From Chloroflexota bacterium (GTDB lineage: Bacteria; Chloroflexota; Anaerolineae; UBA4142; SHND01), in assembly GCA_004295045.1 (NCBI GenBank), contig SHND01000062.1, forward strand, positions 1 to 46,411: a stretch of 46,411 bases of DNA, in the 5' to 3' direction. Position 1 is the stretch's first letter, and every line of letters starts with the position of its first letter. Positions 7,643 through 16,260 of the stretch are shown here, one piece after another. The notes under the pieces are model-generated. The model had not been told where the DNA came from. It searched no databases and saw nothing but the letters and a program-made list of their open reading frames with translations. The position numbers and the translations under genes are program-made.

Positions 7643-9676
7643 TTAGTCTATAGTCAACGTTGCATAAAATGACCAATGTAACCTCTCCCGATTCGGTGCT
7701 GTCGAAAATGCTGTGGGAAGCTTACCATAAGCTTTCGTGTACCATCGTGACGCGCCCTTCTTTTCCATGGGAAATCCTAAACCGGAGCTTTCTGGCAGAA
7801 AGGCGAGCCAATATCTGCCCGGCTGCAACAAGACCGGTGATTTGACAGGGATGGTATTCCAACCCTCAACTGCGGTAAATGGTCGAGTCATAGCTTTGCG
7901 AACGCCAGGTCCTCCATTCGGTCCGGTGCTGTCATAGATTCCTAAACGCAGGCGCCCACCGGTTGCGGAAACATAAAAGCTCAGACTTTGAAGCGTCGCA
8001 GCTTGCCCAAGTCTGACTCTTTGAGCAGAGAGCAAGCTGCCATTCCCATTGTCGTTCGTTCCCAAAATTCTCGTTTCACCCATGAAAATTGTTTGAGCTG
8101 ATGTTGGGGTAGCTGTTGGAGACCCTCCAACAGGTGGCGTAGCGGATGGGGATACTACATCTGTTGGTGTTTTTGACGGAGTAGAAGTCTTCGTAGGCGT
8201 TGGCGCCGTCGCCGCATCTGCCTGCAGCACCAAGACCCAATCGCCATCCCCACCACTGTTGTTCCCCGTCGGCGTGAACTCCTTTGTCCCCACATTCGCA
8301 AACGGCGAACCTGCAATGGCACTAAACGTCCCGTTCGCCGGATCATACCACCGCGCCGTCACCGCTCCCGCCAACTTGCTCAGGTCCACCGTCACCTGCC
8401 GCACACTCGGCATGTAAACCACCACCAACGTCCCATCCCCACTCCGCGCCGCCGTCGCATAATTTACCTTTTCCCAATCCCCATACCCCGCCGTCATCAC
8501 TTCATGATTCCAGTCCGGGATCAATGTCTGCCACGCCAGCGTATTGAACAACCCTGCCGCATTCTGCATGTTCAACGACCCCTGCCGATCCAACCAACTC
8601 TTCCAATCGGTCGTCTGTTGATCACAATTCACATAATTCGGCGTCGAACCAAAATGCCAAATCGGACAATTCCCAAACACATGCCCAAATCCGCCCGAAA
8701 GAATTGTCCAATACGTCTGCGCACGCCGCGCTTGCTCACTCGAACCATGCTCGTTCTCATACGCCGATTCCATCAGATAATAGGGCATCACCGGCGAAAA
8801 CGCATAGGCGGTTTTCGACAGTCGATACAGTATGTTGGAGTAGGTGTAGGTGTTGTTCAAGGTCAGCCAACTCGCACCATTCCACGGACCAATCGCCATG
8901 CCGTTCGAGCCGCCGGTGTCTTCGGGATAGTTGTGGGCGGTGATGAGATGCCGTCCATCCGCTTGTTGCAATGCCAGCGCAAAGCGATTCACCTTTTGCT
9001 TGACCGGCGTCGGATCGGTGTCGCCGCCGACGACCCAGATGATGTTGTCAAAGTTTTTGTAGCGGTTGCCGACGTATTGTCCCCATGCCTCCATGTCCGC
9101 CTCGCTGGCAGCGCTCACAGCGCCGCACCAACCGTCATCGCCGCACTGCCAGCCCAAGTAGAGGGGATTGAGCAGGACGAGGATGCCGCGCTGGGCGGCG
9201 GCATTGATGACGGCATCGGCGTGGGCAAAGTAGGCTGGGTTGGGCGTGGTGAAGGTTTGACCGGTGAAGGGGGCGTCGCCGTAGATGTTGTTGGGCGGAT
9301 TGGAGGCGAAGCGGTGTTCGATGAGGTTGACGAGGACGGTGTTAAAGCCGTGTTGTTGGCGGTTGGTGAGGTAGTAGGCGGCGTCCTCGTTGGTGAGTTG
9401 GACGATGAGTGACCAGGCAGCATCGCCGGTGAGGAAAAAGGGTTGGTTGTTCTGATCCACCAAGTAGCGTCCGTTCGCACTCACTTTCAAAGGATATGTC
9501 GCTGTGGGCACCAGACCTGGCCCTCCCGGTGGCGCTGCAGAAACCGACCAAGTGAACAACAGAATCGCTGGCAGAATCAAAAGCAAGAGCAACATGCGAA
9601 GCATTGCAGCTTGACTCTGTTTGGCACCTGGCGTGTGATTAGTTGAGGTAGGATTGTCGAAAAATGGGTTTGTCAC
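7643..9676 (-). CDS. Secreted DUF4038 (GH140/apiosidase-like) glycoside hydrolase with putative collagen-binding domain
   Basis: 677 residues. The start is a GTG at 9676 with AAGGTGA upstream. A signal/anchor helix (about 25-47) is followed by a TIM-barrel-like region (about 65-420) with DUF4038 landmarks: NQPFFLTGDAAWSL, NRQQHGFNTV, VLLNPLYLGW, NIIWVVGGD, PYYLMESAYE. A putative collagen-binding-type domain comes next (about 430-495: VTVDLSKLAG, ARWYDPANGT), then a Thr/Pro linker and a C-terminal beta-sandwich of about 135 residues. Family members act on plant or surface glycans. Third codon positions change from mainly C to mainly G near base 8900. The partial gene at 1-261 is a paralogue. 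Confidence 0.8.
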   Translation of the reverse strand: MTNPFFDNPTSTNHTPGAKQSQAAMLRMLLLLLILPAILLFTWSVSAAPPGGPGLVPTATYPLKVSANGRYLVDQNNQPFFLTGDAAWSLIVQLTNEDAAYYLTNRQQHGFNTVLVNLIEHRFASNPPNNIYGDAPFTGQTFTTPNPAYFAHADAVINAAAQRGILVLLNPLYLGWQCGDDGWCGAVSAASEADMEAWGQYVGNRYKNFDNIIWVVGGDTDPTPVKQKVNRFALALQQADGRHLITAHNYPEDTGGSNGMAIGPWNGASWLTLNNTYTYSNILYRLSKTAYAFSPVMPYYLMESAYENEHGSSEQARRAQTYWTILSGGFGHVFGNCPIWHFGSTPNYVNCDQQTTDWKSWLDRQGSLNMQNAAGLFNTLAWQTLIPDWNHEVMTAGYGDWEKVNYATAARSGDGTLVVVYMPSVRQVTVDLSKLAGAVTARWYDPANGTFSAIAGSPFANVGTKEFTPTGNNSGGDGDWVLVLQADAATAPTPTKTSTPSKTPTDVVSPSATPPVGGSPTATPTSAQTIFMGETRILGTNDNGNGSLLSAQRVRLGQAATLQSLSFYVSATGGRLRLGIYDSTGPNGGPGVRKAMTRPFTAVEGWNTIPVKSPVLLQPGRYWLAFLPESSGLGFPMEKKGASRWYTKAYGKLPTAFSTAPNRERLHWSFYATLTID

Positions 9677-10247
9677 GCTTCACCTTTTTGCATGGACAGT
9701 ATACGCATCACTCATCATGTTGAAAAGTTTACTGTAAAACAATCGGACCCTTTAGCTTGGCAAATTTTTGATTGATTCAGGTTCGGACGCGTGCATTCCA
9801 CAAATGCAGCGTCAGCGGGTCACCCGGAAGCAACCGCAAAAATGAGAGACCACCTCATGTTACGGAGGCGCAATCCAATGCCATACTCTGGATTTGGATG
9901 GAGAAAGTGAGCGGCGAGAGTAGAGCGCAGACGCGTGTGCCAGACAAAGAAAAAGAGTTGGCAGCCGAACTACATACGACTTTGACTGCAATCGGTGACG
10001 GTTCGTACTCTAGATTGTTTAGAACGAGCGGAGTTTTATGCGTCTATACCGTGACGCGCGGCAACAGACGAGATACGATGGGGATTATTTTCAAGACCAA
10101 AGCAAACTAACTATTTCACGTAAGTCGCGTGACACGCTTCTGCTGAAAGCACGCGAAACGAATAATTGTCAAAAAGGAATGACGCGGCAGATGTCTTTGA
10201 TGCATGACAAAGCAGCATAACCCTGCCTGGATGACCGTTGCAGAAAA
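9677..10247. other. Intergenic stretch without convincing genes
   Basis: About 570 bases. The longest plus-strand frame (9772-10110) would need a TTG start, has no ribosome binding site and gives a product I do not recognise. Internal ATG codons are also unsupported. I see no repeat or clear terminator. Confidence 0.4.
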
Positions 10248-10508
10248 TCAACGCTTGCGGCGGAAAGCGACTGGCATTATTGGTCGCAATGCATTATTGA
10301 CTTGAAGCGAATCCGCGGCCGTCTGGCGTTCTGCATTCGCCTTTTCTGGGCGCGAATTATGTCTTTTAGATTCGGGAAGCACAATTTGCTCTTCTTTAGA
10401 CGCAAGTTGGCTCGAGCGCATCAAAGCCGGCAGCACAAGTAATGTGCATACAATTGCAATGCCCCATACTACGGCAACGATGATTAGGATAACGGGAATT
10501 GGCGCCAT
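10248..10508 (-). CDS. Small single-pass membrane protein, unknown function
   Basis: 86 residues from the ATG at 10508, which has GGAGGTAG five bases upstream; a longer frame starting at 10535 lacks such a signal. One strong membrane helix (about 4-28: PVILIIVAVVWGIAIV) is followed by a basic, Gln/Glu-containing tail ending FRRKR. I recognise no family. It stands alone between the gene-poor stretch and the conserved unknown gene on the same strand, so no partner can be named. The good ribosome binding site and clean helix make it likely to be expressed. Confidence 0.55.
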   Translation of the reverse strand: MAPIPVILIIVAVVWGIAIVCTLLVLPALMRSSQLASKEEQIVLPESKRHNSRPEKANAERQTAADSLQVNNALRPIMPVAFRRKR

Positions 10509-10723
10509 TGCTCTACCTCCATATGGCTTTGTCAAACGTCGAATCGCCTATGACCTCAGTCTGACATCCAGTCTAGCTAACAAAATCAAGATGGGCATAT
10601 TATAAATAGTCCAATGTCGTAATCCCATAAGAAAATAGTCATATTACCGTTGGGGTACTTGTGACTTGTTGTTCTTTTGTGGCGCGGGTGTTTTTCAAAA
10701 AACTCACGCGCATTTAACCGCCG

Positions 10724-11881
10724 CTACCCAACCGGCTTGTCAAATTCCGGATTTGTTACATCGCAGATATAACTCCACCAATTCATTCGAATCCCATTCA
10801 TCCGCCCCGCCACTTTGGGAAAGCGCGTGAACCACCATTTGTGATGTCCTCGAATATCGCCGTTGCCCCACGCAGTTGCATTTTGCAATTTCTGTACGCC
10901 GTGAAAATTTGGAAAGGTGAGCCAGTCGTCCGCGTCCGTCATAACGGACTTGGAGTTGCCCCATTCGTAATCCTTTTGACTGTTTGGCGCATAATGCACA
11001 TTCCCACATTGCGCGTTGAGCGGCGCGATGCGATCATACAATAGGAATTTTGCAAAGAGATTGGTTTGGGCATATTTTACAACATTATACTTGTTCGGTT
11101 CAAGCTTTTCAAATGGATTTTTGGAACGATCATACGCGTACGTCCAGTGGAGAAAATCTTCGGCGCGATAGATTTTTGCCATCACCGATTCCATTCGATG
11201 CCCCAAGTCCTCTTCCATCTCGCCCACACCGCGTTCGTACGAAAAGCCCATAATCACAAAACGCCGTCCATGCGTATTTTCGACGACCGGTCCATTGCAC
11301 CAAAACGCGCCCGTGCCGCACATCACCGATTCATACGTTCCTGAAAAGGGATAAGCAAACACCCACACTTCATCAATCTCTTGGTTGTTGACACGCGACG
11401 AAAGATTGAATTCTTTGATAAAATCCTGATAATCGAAACGATCGTCCGGTTCTTTGTATTTGCTCTGATTGTTCGTGTACAAATCGAGATAGTCGAGCGC
11501 TGCAAAGCGCTTGCCGCTGAGCTTTAACGGAAAGCCATCTACATCAATTCGCTGCGTGACATTGTATTTCACCAAGCCGCCTGAACATTCGTCAATGTCC
11601 TTGATATATCCTGCGATCAAATCATCTACGCGCTGCCAGCCGCGATTTTTGACGCCCCATTCAACGAGCCGCAAATTTTTCAGTTGATCTACAACCGGAT
11701 TGTACACGATTGCCAACACTTTGGGCGCAAGCGTCACAAGCGGCTCGTCTGTGATGACAGGTTTAGGTGAATCGCTTGGTAGTGAAGCTGATGGTTGTTG
11801 AGAGCTCGGTGGGGGTGATCCAAAAAGCGACTTGAAGAAATCGGAAATGCTGTCGAGGAGAGACGTTCGTTGCTGTGACAT
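10724..11881 (-). CDS. Conserved-looking protein of unknown function
   Basis: 385 residues, ATG at 11881 with TGGAG seven bases upstream and a TATAAT box at 11911-11916 on the same strand. A Ser/Pro-rich N-terminal segment (about 20-45) leads into a globular domain without signal peptide or membrane helix. Notable segments are WGVKNRGWQRVDDLIAGY, DIDECSGG, VWVFAYPFSGTYES, EEDLGHRMESVM and GHHKWWFTRFPK. The clustered His/Glu around EEDLGHRMES and the many Trp, Tyr and Cys suggest a folded, perhaps extracellular, enzyme or binding protein. I do not recognise the family and assign no function. Confidence 0.6.
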   Translation of the reverse strand: MSQQRTSLLDSISDFFKSLFGSPPPSSQQPSASLPSDSPKPVITDEPLVTLAPKVLAIVYNPVVDQLKNLRLVEWGVKNRGWQRVDDLIAGYIKDIDECSGGLVKYNVTQRIDVDGFPLKLSGKRFAALDYLDLYTNNQSKYKEPDDRFDYQDFIKEFNLSSRVNNQEIDEVWVFAYPFSGTYESVMCGTGAFWCNGPVVENTHGRRFVIMGFSYERGVGEMEEDLGHRMESVMAKIYRAEDFLHWTYAYDRSKNPFEKLEPNKYNVVKYAQTNLFAKFLLYDRIAPLNAQCGNVHYAPNSQKDYEWGNSKSVMTDADDWLTFPNFHGVQKLQNATAWGNGDIRGHHKWWFTRFPKVAGRMNGIRMNWWSYICDVTNPEFDKPVG

Positions 11882-11910
11882 GCTTTACTCCAGAGAAATC
11901 GGATAACGGA

Positions 11911-11916
11911 ATTATA
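11911..11916 (-). promoter_or_regulatory. -10 box upstream of the unknown gene at 10724-11881
   Basis: TATAAT on the minus strand, about 30 bases upstream of the ATG at 11881, which leaves room for a short leader with the TGGAG signal. No convincing -35 hexamer is seen. Confidence 0.4.
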
Positions 11917-12013
11917 ATGCAAATTGAGTCAGATTTGTGTTTCAATTTAGCGACGAGAAAATTTTGCAATATTTCATTCGTCTACAATTTTCATTGTTGC
12001 TATCACCAAATAG

Positions 12014-12046
12014 AACGGCGGCGTGAAAATTTTTCACGCCGCCGTT
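12014..12046 (-). terminator. Long perfect hairpin downstream of the subtilase gene
   Basis: Sixteen-base perfect arms (12014-12029 and 12031-12046, core AACGGCGGCGTG) around a single central base. It lies 16 bases beyond the stop of the minus-strand subtilase gene. The A/T section is inside the stem and no long T run follows, so it may act as a terminator or as an mRNA 3' stabiliser. Confidence 0.65.
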
Positions 12047-12061
12047 TCTGATTCCAGCCAC

Positions 12062-13597
12062 TCAAGGCAAACTTTTCTTGTATGCTTTCCACACGTCCAA
12101 CCGTCCATAGCCAAACAGATTGTTGGGAATGTTGGCAGAGGATGTGCCGCCGCACACTTGATTGCCCGCTTTCACACTCCGTTTGGCGCTGTTAAAGAAC
12201 GCCGTTTCCGTTGCGTCCACATCGCCGCGCAATGACGGGATCGCATCCCACAACAACGCCACCGCGCCCGCGACGTGCGGAGCTGCCATCGAAGTGCCGC
12301 TAAAGTTCGCGTAGCTGTTGTTCGGAACGCTTGAACGCACATTTACGCCCGGCGCGCTAATGTCCGGTTTACGAAGATTGCTGCTATCCACCGTAACCAG
12401 ACCGCGACTGCTGAAATTTGCCAAGGCGTCACCAATGTCCGTCGCGCCGACAGTGGTTGACGCATCATAAATCGCCGGTGGGTCTTCGACTGTCTCGCAC
12501 GCTGAACCGGAATTGCCCGCCGACACCGAAACGAAAATTCCCGCCGCGCGCACATTTTCTGTCGCTGCCTTGATGTCGTCAGGATTGCACTGCTCACTTG
12601 GCGGACAGCCCCACGAATTGCTTACAACATCCGGCGCTTTGGCGGGGTCGGGATTGTTCCCATCCTTGTCCCACGGCGCGAGGAAAAACTGGAAACATTC
12701 GATGTAGGCGCTTGGGCGTCCGGTGCCGCTGTCCATATTGCGGCACGAAATCCATTTTGCGCGCGGCGCAACCCCAATCTCATTCGCTCCAGCTTTGCCA
12801 ACCATTGTGCCCATCGTGTGTGTGCCGTGATCGTTGTCATCGCACGGCTTGGCGGAATTGTAGCCGCACGGATTGCTATTGCCGTCAATGTCGTTGTGAA
12901 TTGCATCCCACCAATTGTAACTGTGGTCCGCCTTGCCGGTCTTTTTGTTATAACCGCGATATCTATTCTTTAACGCAGGATGCGTCCACTGCACGCCCGT
13001 GTCCTGATTCGCGACGACAATGCCTTTGCCTTTGAATTTAAGATCCCACAATTTCGGCGCGCGAATTTTTTGAACGCCCCATTCCACGCCGGCTGCCGCT
13101 TCGGTGCTCGGACCGCGCGAAACCGGTTCGATAAAGTGGACGTCGGGATTCGCGCTAATGTGTCCAACTTCGGGCCGCGCCGCGATTTGGAACGCCGCGT
13201 TCGCATCCAAATTTTCAACGGCGATCACGTTCGCCACATAGTACGCGCGATAACTCAAACCGAGTTGGTCCAATTGTGCGCGCACACCCGCTTGCGTTCG
13301 GTCGGCGGTTGCGCGCAGGGTATCAAAAACATAACGCCCTTTTTCTTGTTTCGTTTTCAAATTGTTCGCGGCGGACACATCCGCCTGTTCCGCCATCACG
13401 ATCAAGGTGCGTGTGGCTTCACCTTTTTGCAATGTTTGTAAAACGTGTTTGTCAATCTTTGCCGCGACGCCGCTCAATAACGCGGTGTGCGGCACGCTTT
13501 GATTTGCGTGTTCGTTAATCCTCGCGGCGCTCAATGCACTTGGCAATACAATCGCGCTCGCAATTAATACAAATGTAATCAAAAAAAACTTTCGCAT
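12062..13597 (-). CDS. Secreted subtilisin-family (S8) serine protease
   Basis: 511 residues from the ATG at 13597 (AGGAG nine bases upstream; an in-frame ATG at 13618 is less well placed). A signal peptide (1-25, cleavage near ALSAA) is followed by an inhibitor-like propeptide (about 60-160: TRTLIVMAEQAD, then IAARPEVGHISANPDVHF) and the S8 catalytic domain. Catalytic residues are Asp199 (VANQDTGVQWTHP), His257 (DNDHGTHTMGTM) and Ser435 (FSGTSMAAPHVAG), with oxyanion Asn362 (SAGNSGS). The layout resembles bacillopeptidase-F-like proteases. It ends soon after the domain (LFGYGRLDVWKAYK) with no anchor, so it is probably released outside the cell. Confidence 0.95.
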   Translation of the reverse strand: MRKFFLITFVLIASAIVLPSALSAARINEHANQSVPHTALLSGVAAKIDKHVLQTLQKGEATRTLIVMAEQADVSAANNLKTKQEKGRYVFDTLRATADRTQAGVRAQLDQLGLSYRAYYVANVIAVENLDANAAFQIAARPEVGHISANPDVHFIEPVSRGPSTEAAAGVEWGVQKIRAPKLWDLKFKGKGIVVANQDTGVQWTHPALKNRYRGYNKKTGKADHSYNWWDAIHNDIDGNSNPCGYNSAKPCDDNDHGTHTMGTMVGKAGANEIGVAPRAKWISCRNMDSGTGRPSAYIECFQFFLAPWDKDGNNPDPAKAPDVVSNSWGCPPSEQCNPDDIKAATENVRAAGIFVSVSAGNSGSACETVEDPPAIYDASTTVGATDIGDALANFSSRGLVTVDSSNLRKPDISAPGVNVRSSVPNNSYANFSGTSMAAPHVAGAVALLWDAIPSLRGDVDATETAFFNSAKRSVKAGNQVCGGTSSANIPNNLFGYGRLDVWKAYKKSLP

Positions 13598-13674
13598 AAA
13601 TGATGTCTCCTGTGACATGGGGATAGGTGGACTATTCTAATTCAAATTCTAAATCAAGCATAGTGCCCTGCGCG

Positions 13675-16158
13675 CTACTTGGTTGCGTCGCGATACACAT
13701 CCACATAGTGCCGATACTGCGAAATGACGGTGCGGACATAGAGATGTGTTTCGGCAAACGAAATCATTTCCACCGCCGTATCGAGATCAGCGCGCTGCCA
13801 TTTGCGTGCGTTGCCGGGTCCGCCGTTGTAACCCATCAACGCGTAATACACATTACCGTCGAACGAATCAAGCACATTGCCGAGATAATACGTGCCAAAG
13901 CGCACGCTCACGAACGGCTTGAACAAATCCGTCTGTTCAAAATCATCCACGTTCAACGCGCGCGCAATCATGTCTGCGGTGCCGGGAATCACTTGTGTCA
14001 AACCGCGCGCTTGCGCGGACGAAATGGACATTGGATTGAAACCACTTTCCTGACGCACCAATCCAAAAAAGATTGCGGGGTCAAAGCCATGCGTCTGCGC
14101 GTAAGGCACGATCAAATCTGCAAAGTAGGTGGGATACAACAATTCGCGCAAGAGCTGCGGCTGCTGCGTTTCATTTTGCCCCGAAAGATTGGCGAGACGA
14201 TTTGCCGCGTCAATCGAAAGCGAAAAATAATTGTTGTCTTTGTAATACAACGCGAGCGCGTACAGCGCGGGGGCATTGTCTTTGAAACGCTCGTTCAACG
14301 TTTGGAATTGCGGACGCGCCTCCAACGCGCGCGCGAGCGACGCGTATTCGCTGCCGCGTTTGAAAAAGGGATCGCTCAATACTTGGTTGGGCAGTTCCGA
14401 CGAAACGGACGCGCCGCTCCACGCCGCGATCCATTGTTCCAATTCCGCGCGCGCGTTCGCATCGTCGTTCATCGCGTAATCGTCTATATTGTATGAAGGC
14501 GGCGGCGCGGGTTGATTCAACGCGTCGAGCGCGCGATACGAATAGTACGTGCGCGGCGCTTGCGCGGCTTGCTGAAAGAATTTGCGCGCGTTCGCTTCAT
14601 CGCCCTGCTGGCGCGCGAGCTTGCCGAGCCAATACGCCGCGCTCGCCGCATTCGGCGACGCGGGAAAATTTTTGATCGCCGTATTCCATCGCGCTTGCGC
14701 GTTCGTGTAATCCTGCGCGAGATAATAATTCACGCCCGCGTTGAACAACGCTGCCGCCGTCAGATTCGATGTGGGAAATGCGTTGATGAGTTCGCTGTAC
14801 GCGGCGGCGGATTGTGCGTGCGCGGCTGCCCCTTCGTACGTCAGCGCCGCATTCCAAAATCCTTGCGGCAAACGCGCGTCATTTGGAAAATTTTTCAGCA
14901 AAACGCGGAGCGTCGCCAGCGCGGCGGCGGCATCGCCGGCGCGCGTCTGCGAAACTGCTTTGCCGTAGAGCGCATCCGCCACGCGTTTGTCGTTTGGGTA
15001 GGATTGCAGCAATACATCGAAATTCCGCAGCGCGCCCGCCTGATCCCCTTTTCTCTGATACGCCAACGCCGCGTAATACAACACCTCCGCGCCGGGCGTA
15101 TCGTTCGCGGCGATATAGCGCCGAAACGCTTGAATTGCCAAATCATAATTGCCGACGCCATAGTTGGCGATGCCGCGCTGCAATTCGTTAATGTTCTCCG
15201 CGCCGATTTCGACGAGTTTTGCAACCGATTGATGCGCGCCCGCTTCAAGCGTGTAATTTGCCAGCGCGTGTTTCCATTTCGCAATCGCCGCGTCCGTTTC
15301 GCCCGCGTCGTACAGCGCTTGCCCCAACAAAAATTCGACGTTCGCTTTCGTCGCGTTGTCAGGCGCGAGTTTGAACGCTTCCTCCAAACGCGTTGCCGCC
15401 AAGGTCGGTTCCGTGCGCGCGGTGTACACCTCCGCGATCTTTTTCAAAATCGCAACGCGCTGCGCGTTGTTGAGCGTTTCATCGCGGAATGCCGCTTCGT
15501 ATTGTTTGATCGCCGCCGCACTGTCGCCGCTGGCAAGCAGCACATCGCCAATTTCGCGGTCAATCACTCCCATCAGCGCGCGCGTGCGCTGGCGATACGT
15601 TCGCAGCTCTTGCAGCGCGCGTTCATAGTTTTGCTGCTGCGTAAAAATATCGCCCAGCCAGTAATGCGCCCGCGCCGCAAATTCATCCCCGTCGTTTTCT
15701 TGAATCACCGCTTTGAGCGCGGGAATCGCATTTGTAAAATCGCCCGCGAGATACAACGATTCGCCGAGCCGCCACTGTGCTTGACGCGCGAGCGCGGGTT
15801 CAGGATTTTCGTGCAAGACCGCGCGAAAAGTCGTCGCCGCGCGCACGTAATCGCCGTTGCGTCGATGCGTCAACGCTTGTTGAAACGCGGCAGAGGAATT
15901 TGCCGGAATGGTTGGCACCGGCACAACTGCCTCTTCCGTTGGAGGCGGGGCAGTAGGTTCGGCGACAGACGTATTCGGCGGCAGACTTGTGGCTGCCACA
16001 GAATTTGCGACGCGCGTGGCGATTGCTACGCGTGTAGGCGAAATATTTTTTTGTGCGGCTGGTTGTGCGAAGGGATTAAAGAAGGTTAGGACGAGTGCGA
16101 GAATTGCGACGGCGACGAACGCGAACAAACCAAATTTTACGAGGCGCGCAGAGATCAT
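13675..16158 (-). CDS. slt: Membrane-anchored TPR-rich lytic transglycosylase (SLT domain)
   Basis: 827 residues. An N-terminal membrane anchor (about 7-28) and a Pro/Ala spacer are followed by a long alpha-helical superhelix of tetratricopeptide-like repeats (about 85-640; for example PALARQAQWRLGESLYLAGDF). The C-terminal SLT domain (about 670-815) shows RQESGFNP with catalytic Glu704, AQARGLTQVIPGTA, and ALMGYNGGPGNARKW. It cleaves the glycan strands of peptidoglycan to 1,6-anhydro products. Classical Slt70 is shorter and soluble; this one is anchored. TATAAT lies exactly 7 nt before the ATG and no ribosome binding site is present, which points to a leaderless mRNA. Confidence 0.93.
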   Translation of the reverse strand: MISARLVKFGLFAFVAVAILALVLTFFNPFAQPAAQKNISPTRVAIATRVANSVAATSLPPNTSVAEPTAPPPTEEAVVPVPTIPANSSAAFQQALTHRRNGDYVRAATTFRAVLHENPEPALARQAQWRLGESLYLAGDFTNAIPALKAVIQENDGDEFAARAHYWLGDIFTQQQNYERALQELRTYRQRTRALMGVIDREIGDVLLASGDSAAAIKQYEAAFRDETLNNAQRVAILKKIAEVYTARTEPTLAATRLEEAFKLAPDNATKANVEFLLGQALYDAGETDAAIAKWKHALANYTLEAGAHQSVAKLVEIGAENINELQRGIANYGVGNYDLAIQAFRRYIAANDTPGAEVLYYAALAYQRKGDQAGALRNFDVLLQSYPNDKRVADALYGKAVSQTRAGDAAAALATLRVLLKNFPNDARLPQGFWNAALTYEGAAAHAQSAAAYSELINAFPTSNLTAAALFNAGVNYYLAQDYTNAQARWNTAIKNFPASPNAASAAYWLGKLARQQGDEANARKFFQQAAQAPRTYYSYRALDALNQPAPPPSYNIDDYAMNDDANARAELEQWIAAWSGASVSSELPNQVLSDPFFKRGSEYASLARALEARPQFQTLNERFKDNAPALYALALYYKDNNYFSLSIDAANRLANLSGQNETQQPQLLRELLYPTYFADLIVPYAQTHGFDPAIFFGLVRQESGFNPMSISSAQARGLTQVIPGTADMIARALNVDDFEQTDLFKPFVSVRFGTYYLGNVLDSFDGNVYYALMGYNGGPGNARKWQRADLDTAVEMISFAETHLYVRTVISQYRHYVDVYRDATK

Positions 16159-16165
16159 TGCTTGG

Positions 16166-16171
16166 ATTATA
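16166..16171 (-). promoter_or_regulatory. -10 box 7 nt from the slt start codon (leaderless promoter)
   Basis: TATAAT on the minus strand with 7 bases (CCAAGCA) before the ATG at 16158. A TTGAGG hexamer lies 16 bases upstream of it. Transcription would begin at the start codon. Confidence 0.65.
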
Positions 16172-16196
16172 ACTTTTCATGCGCGATCCTCAAAAC

Positions 16197-16228
16197 AAAA
16201 AAGGGCGGCGTACAAGAGTACGTCGCCC
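16197..16228 (-). terminator. Rho-independent terminator of the Ig-like secreted protein gene
   Basis: On the minus strand GGGCGACGTAC pairs with GTACGCCGCCC around TCTT (one mismatch), followed by a run of six T. It lies about 30 bases past the stop codon at 16261. Confidence 0.85.
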
Positions 16229-16260
16229 AAATTTCTTTTCAACAAAGCATGTGATGTGCG

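Noticed and set aside
8504..9412. 302-residue plus-strand frame opposite the glycoside hydrolase
   Set aside because: Lies wholly inside a recognised gene; the product is Arg/Gly/Val rich with no known features and arises from the unusual third-base composition.
9772..10110. 112-residue plus-strand frame in the gap upstream of the glycoside hydrolase
   Set aside because: TTG start, no ribosome binding site, no recognisable product; internal ATGs no better.
14512..16089. 525-residue plus-strand frame opposite the lytic transglycosylase
   Set aside because: Arg-rich shadow caused by GCGC-rich codons; the other strand has an intact SLT domain and TPR repeats.
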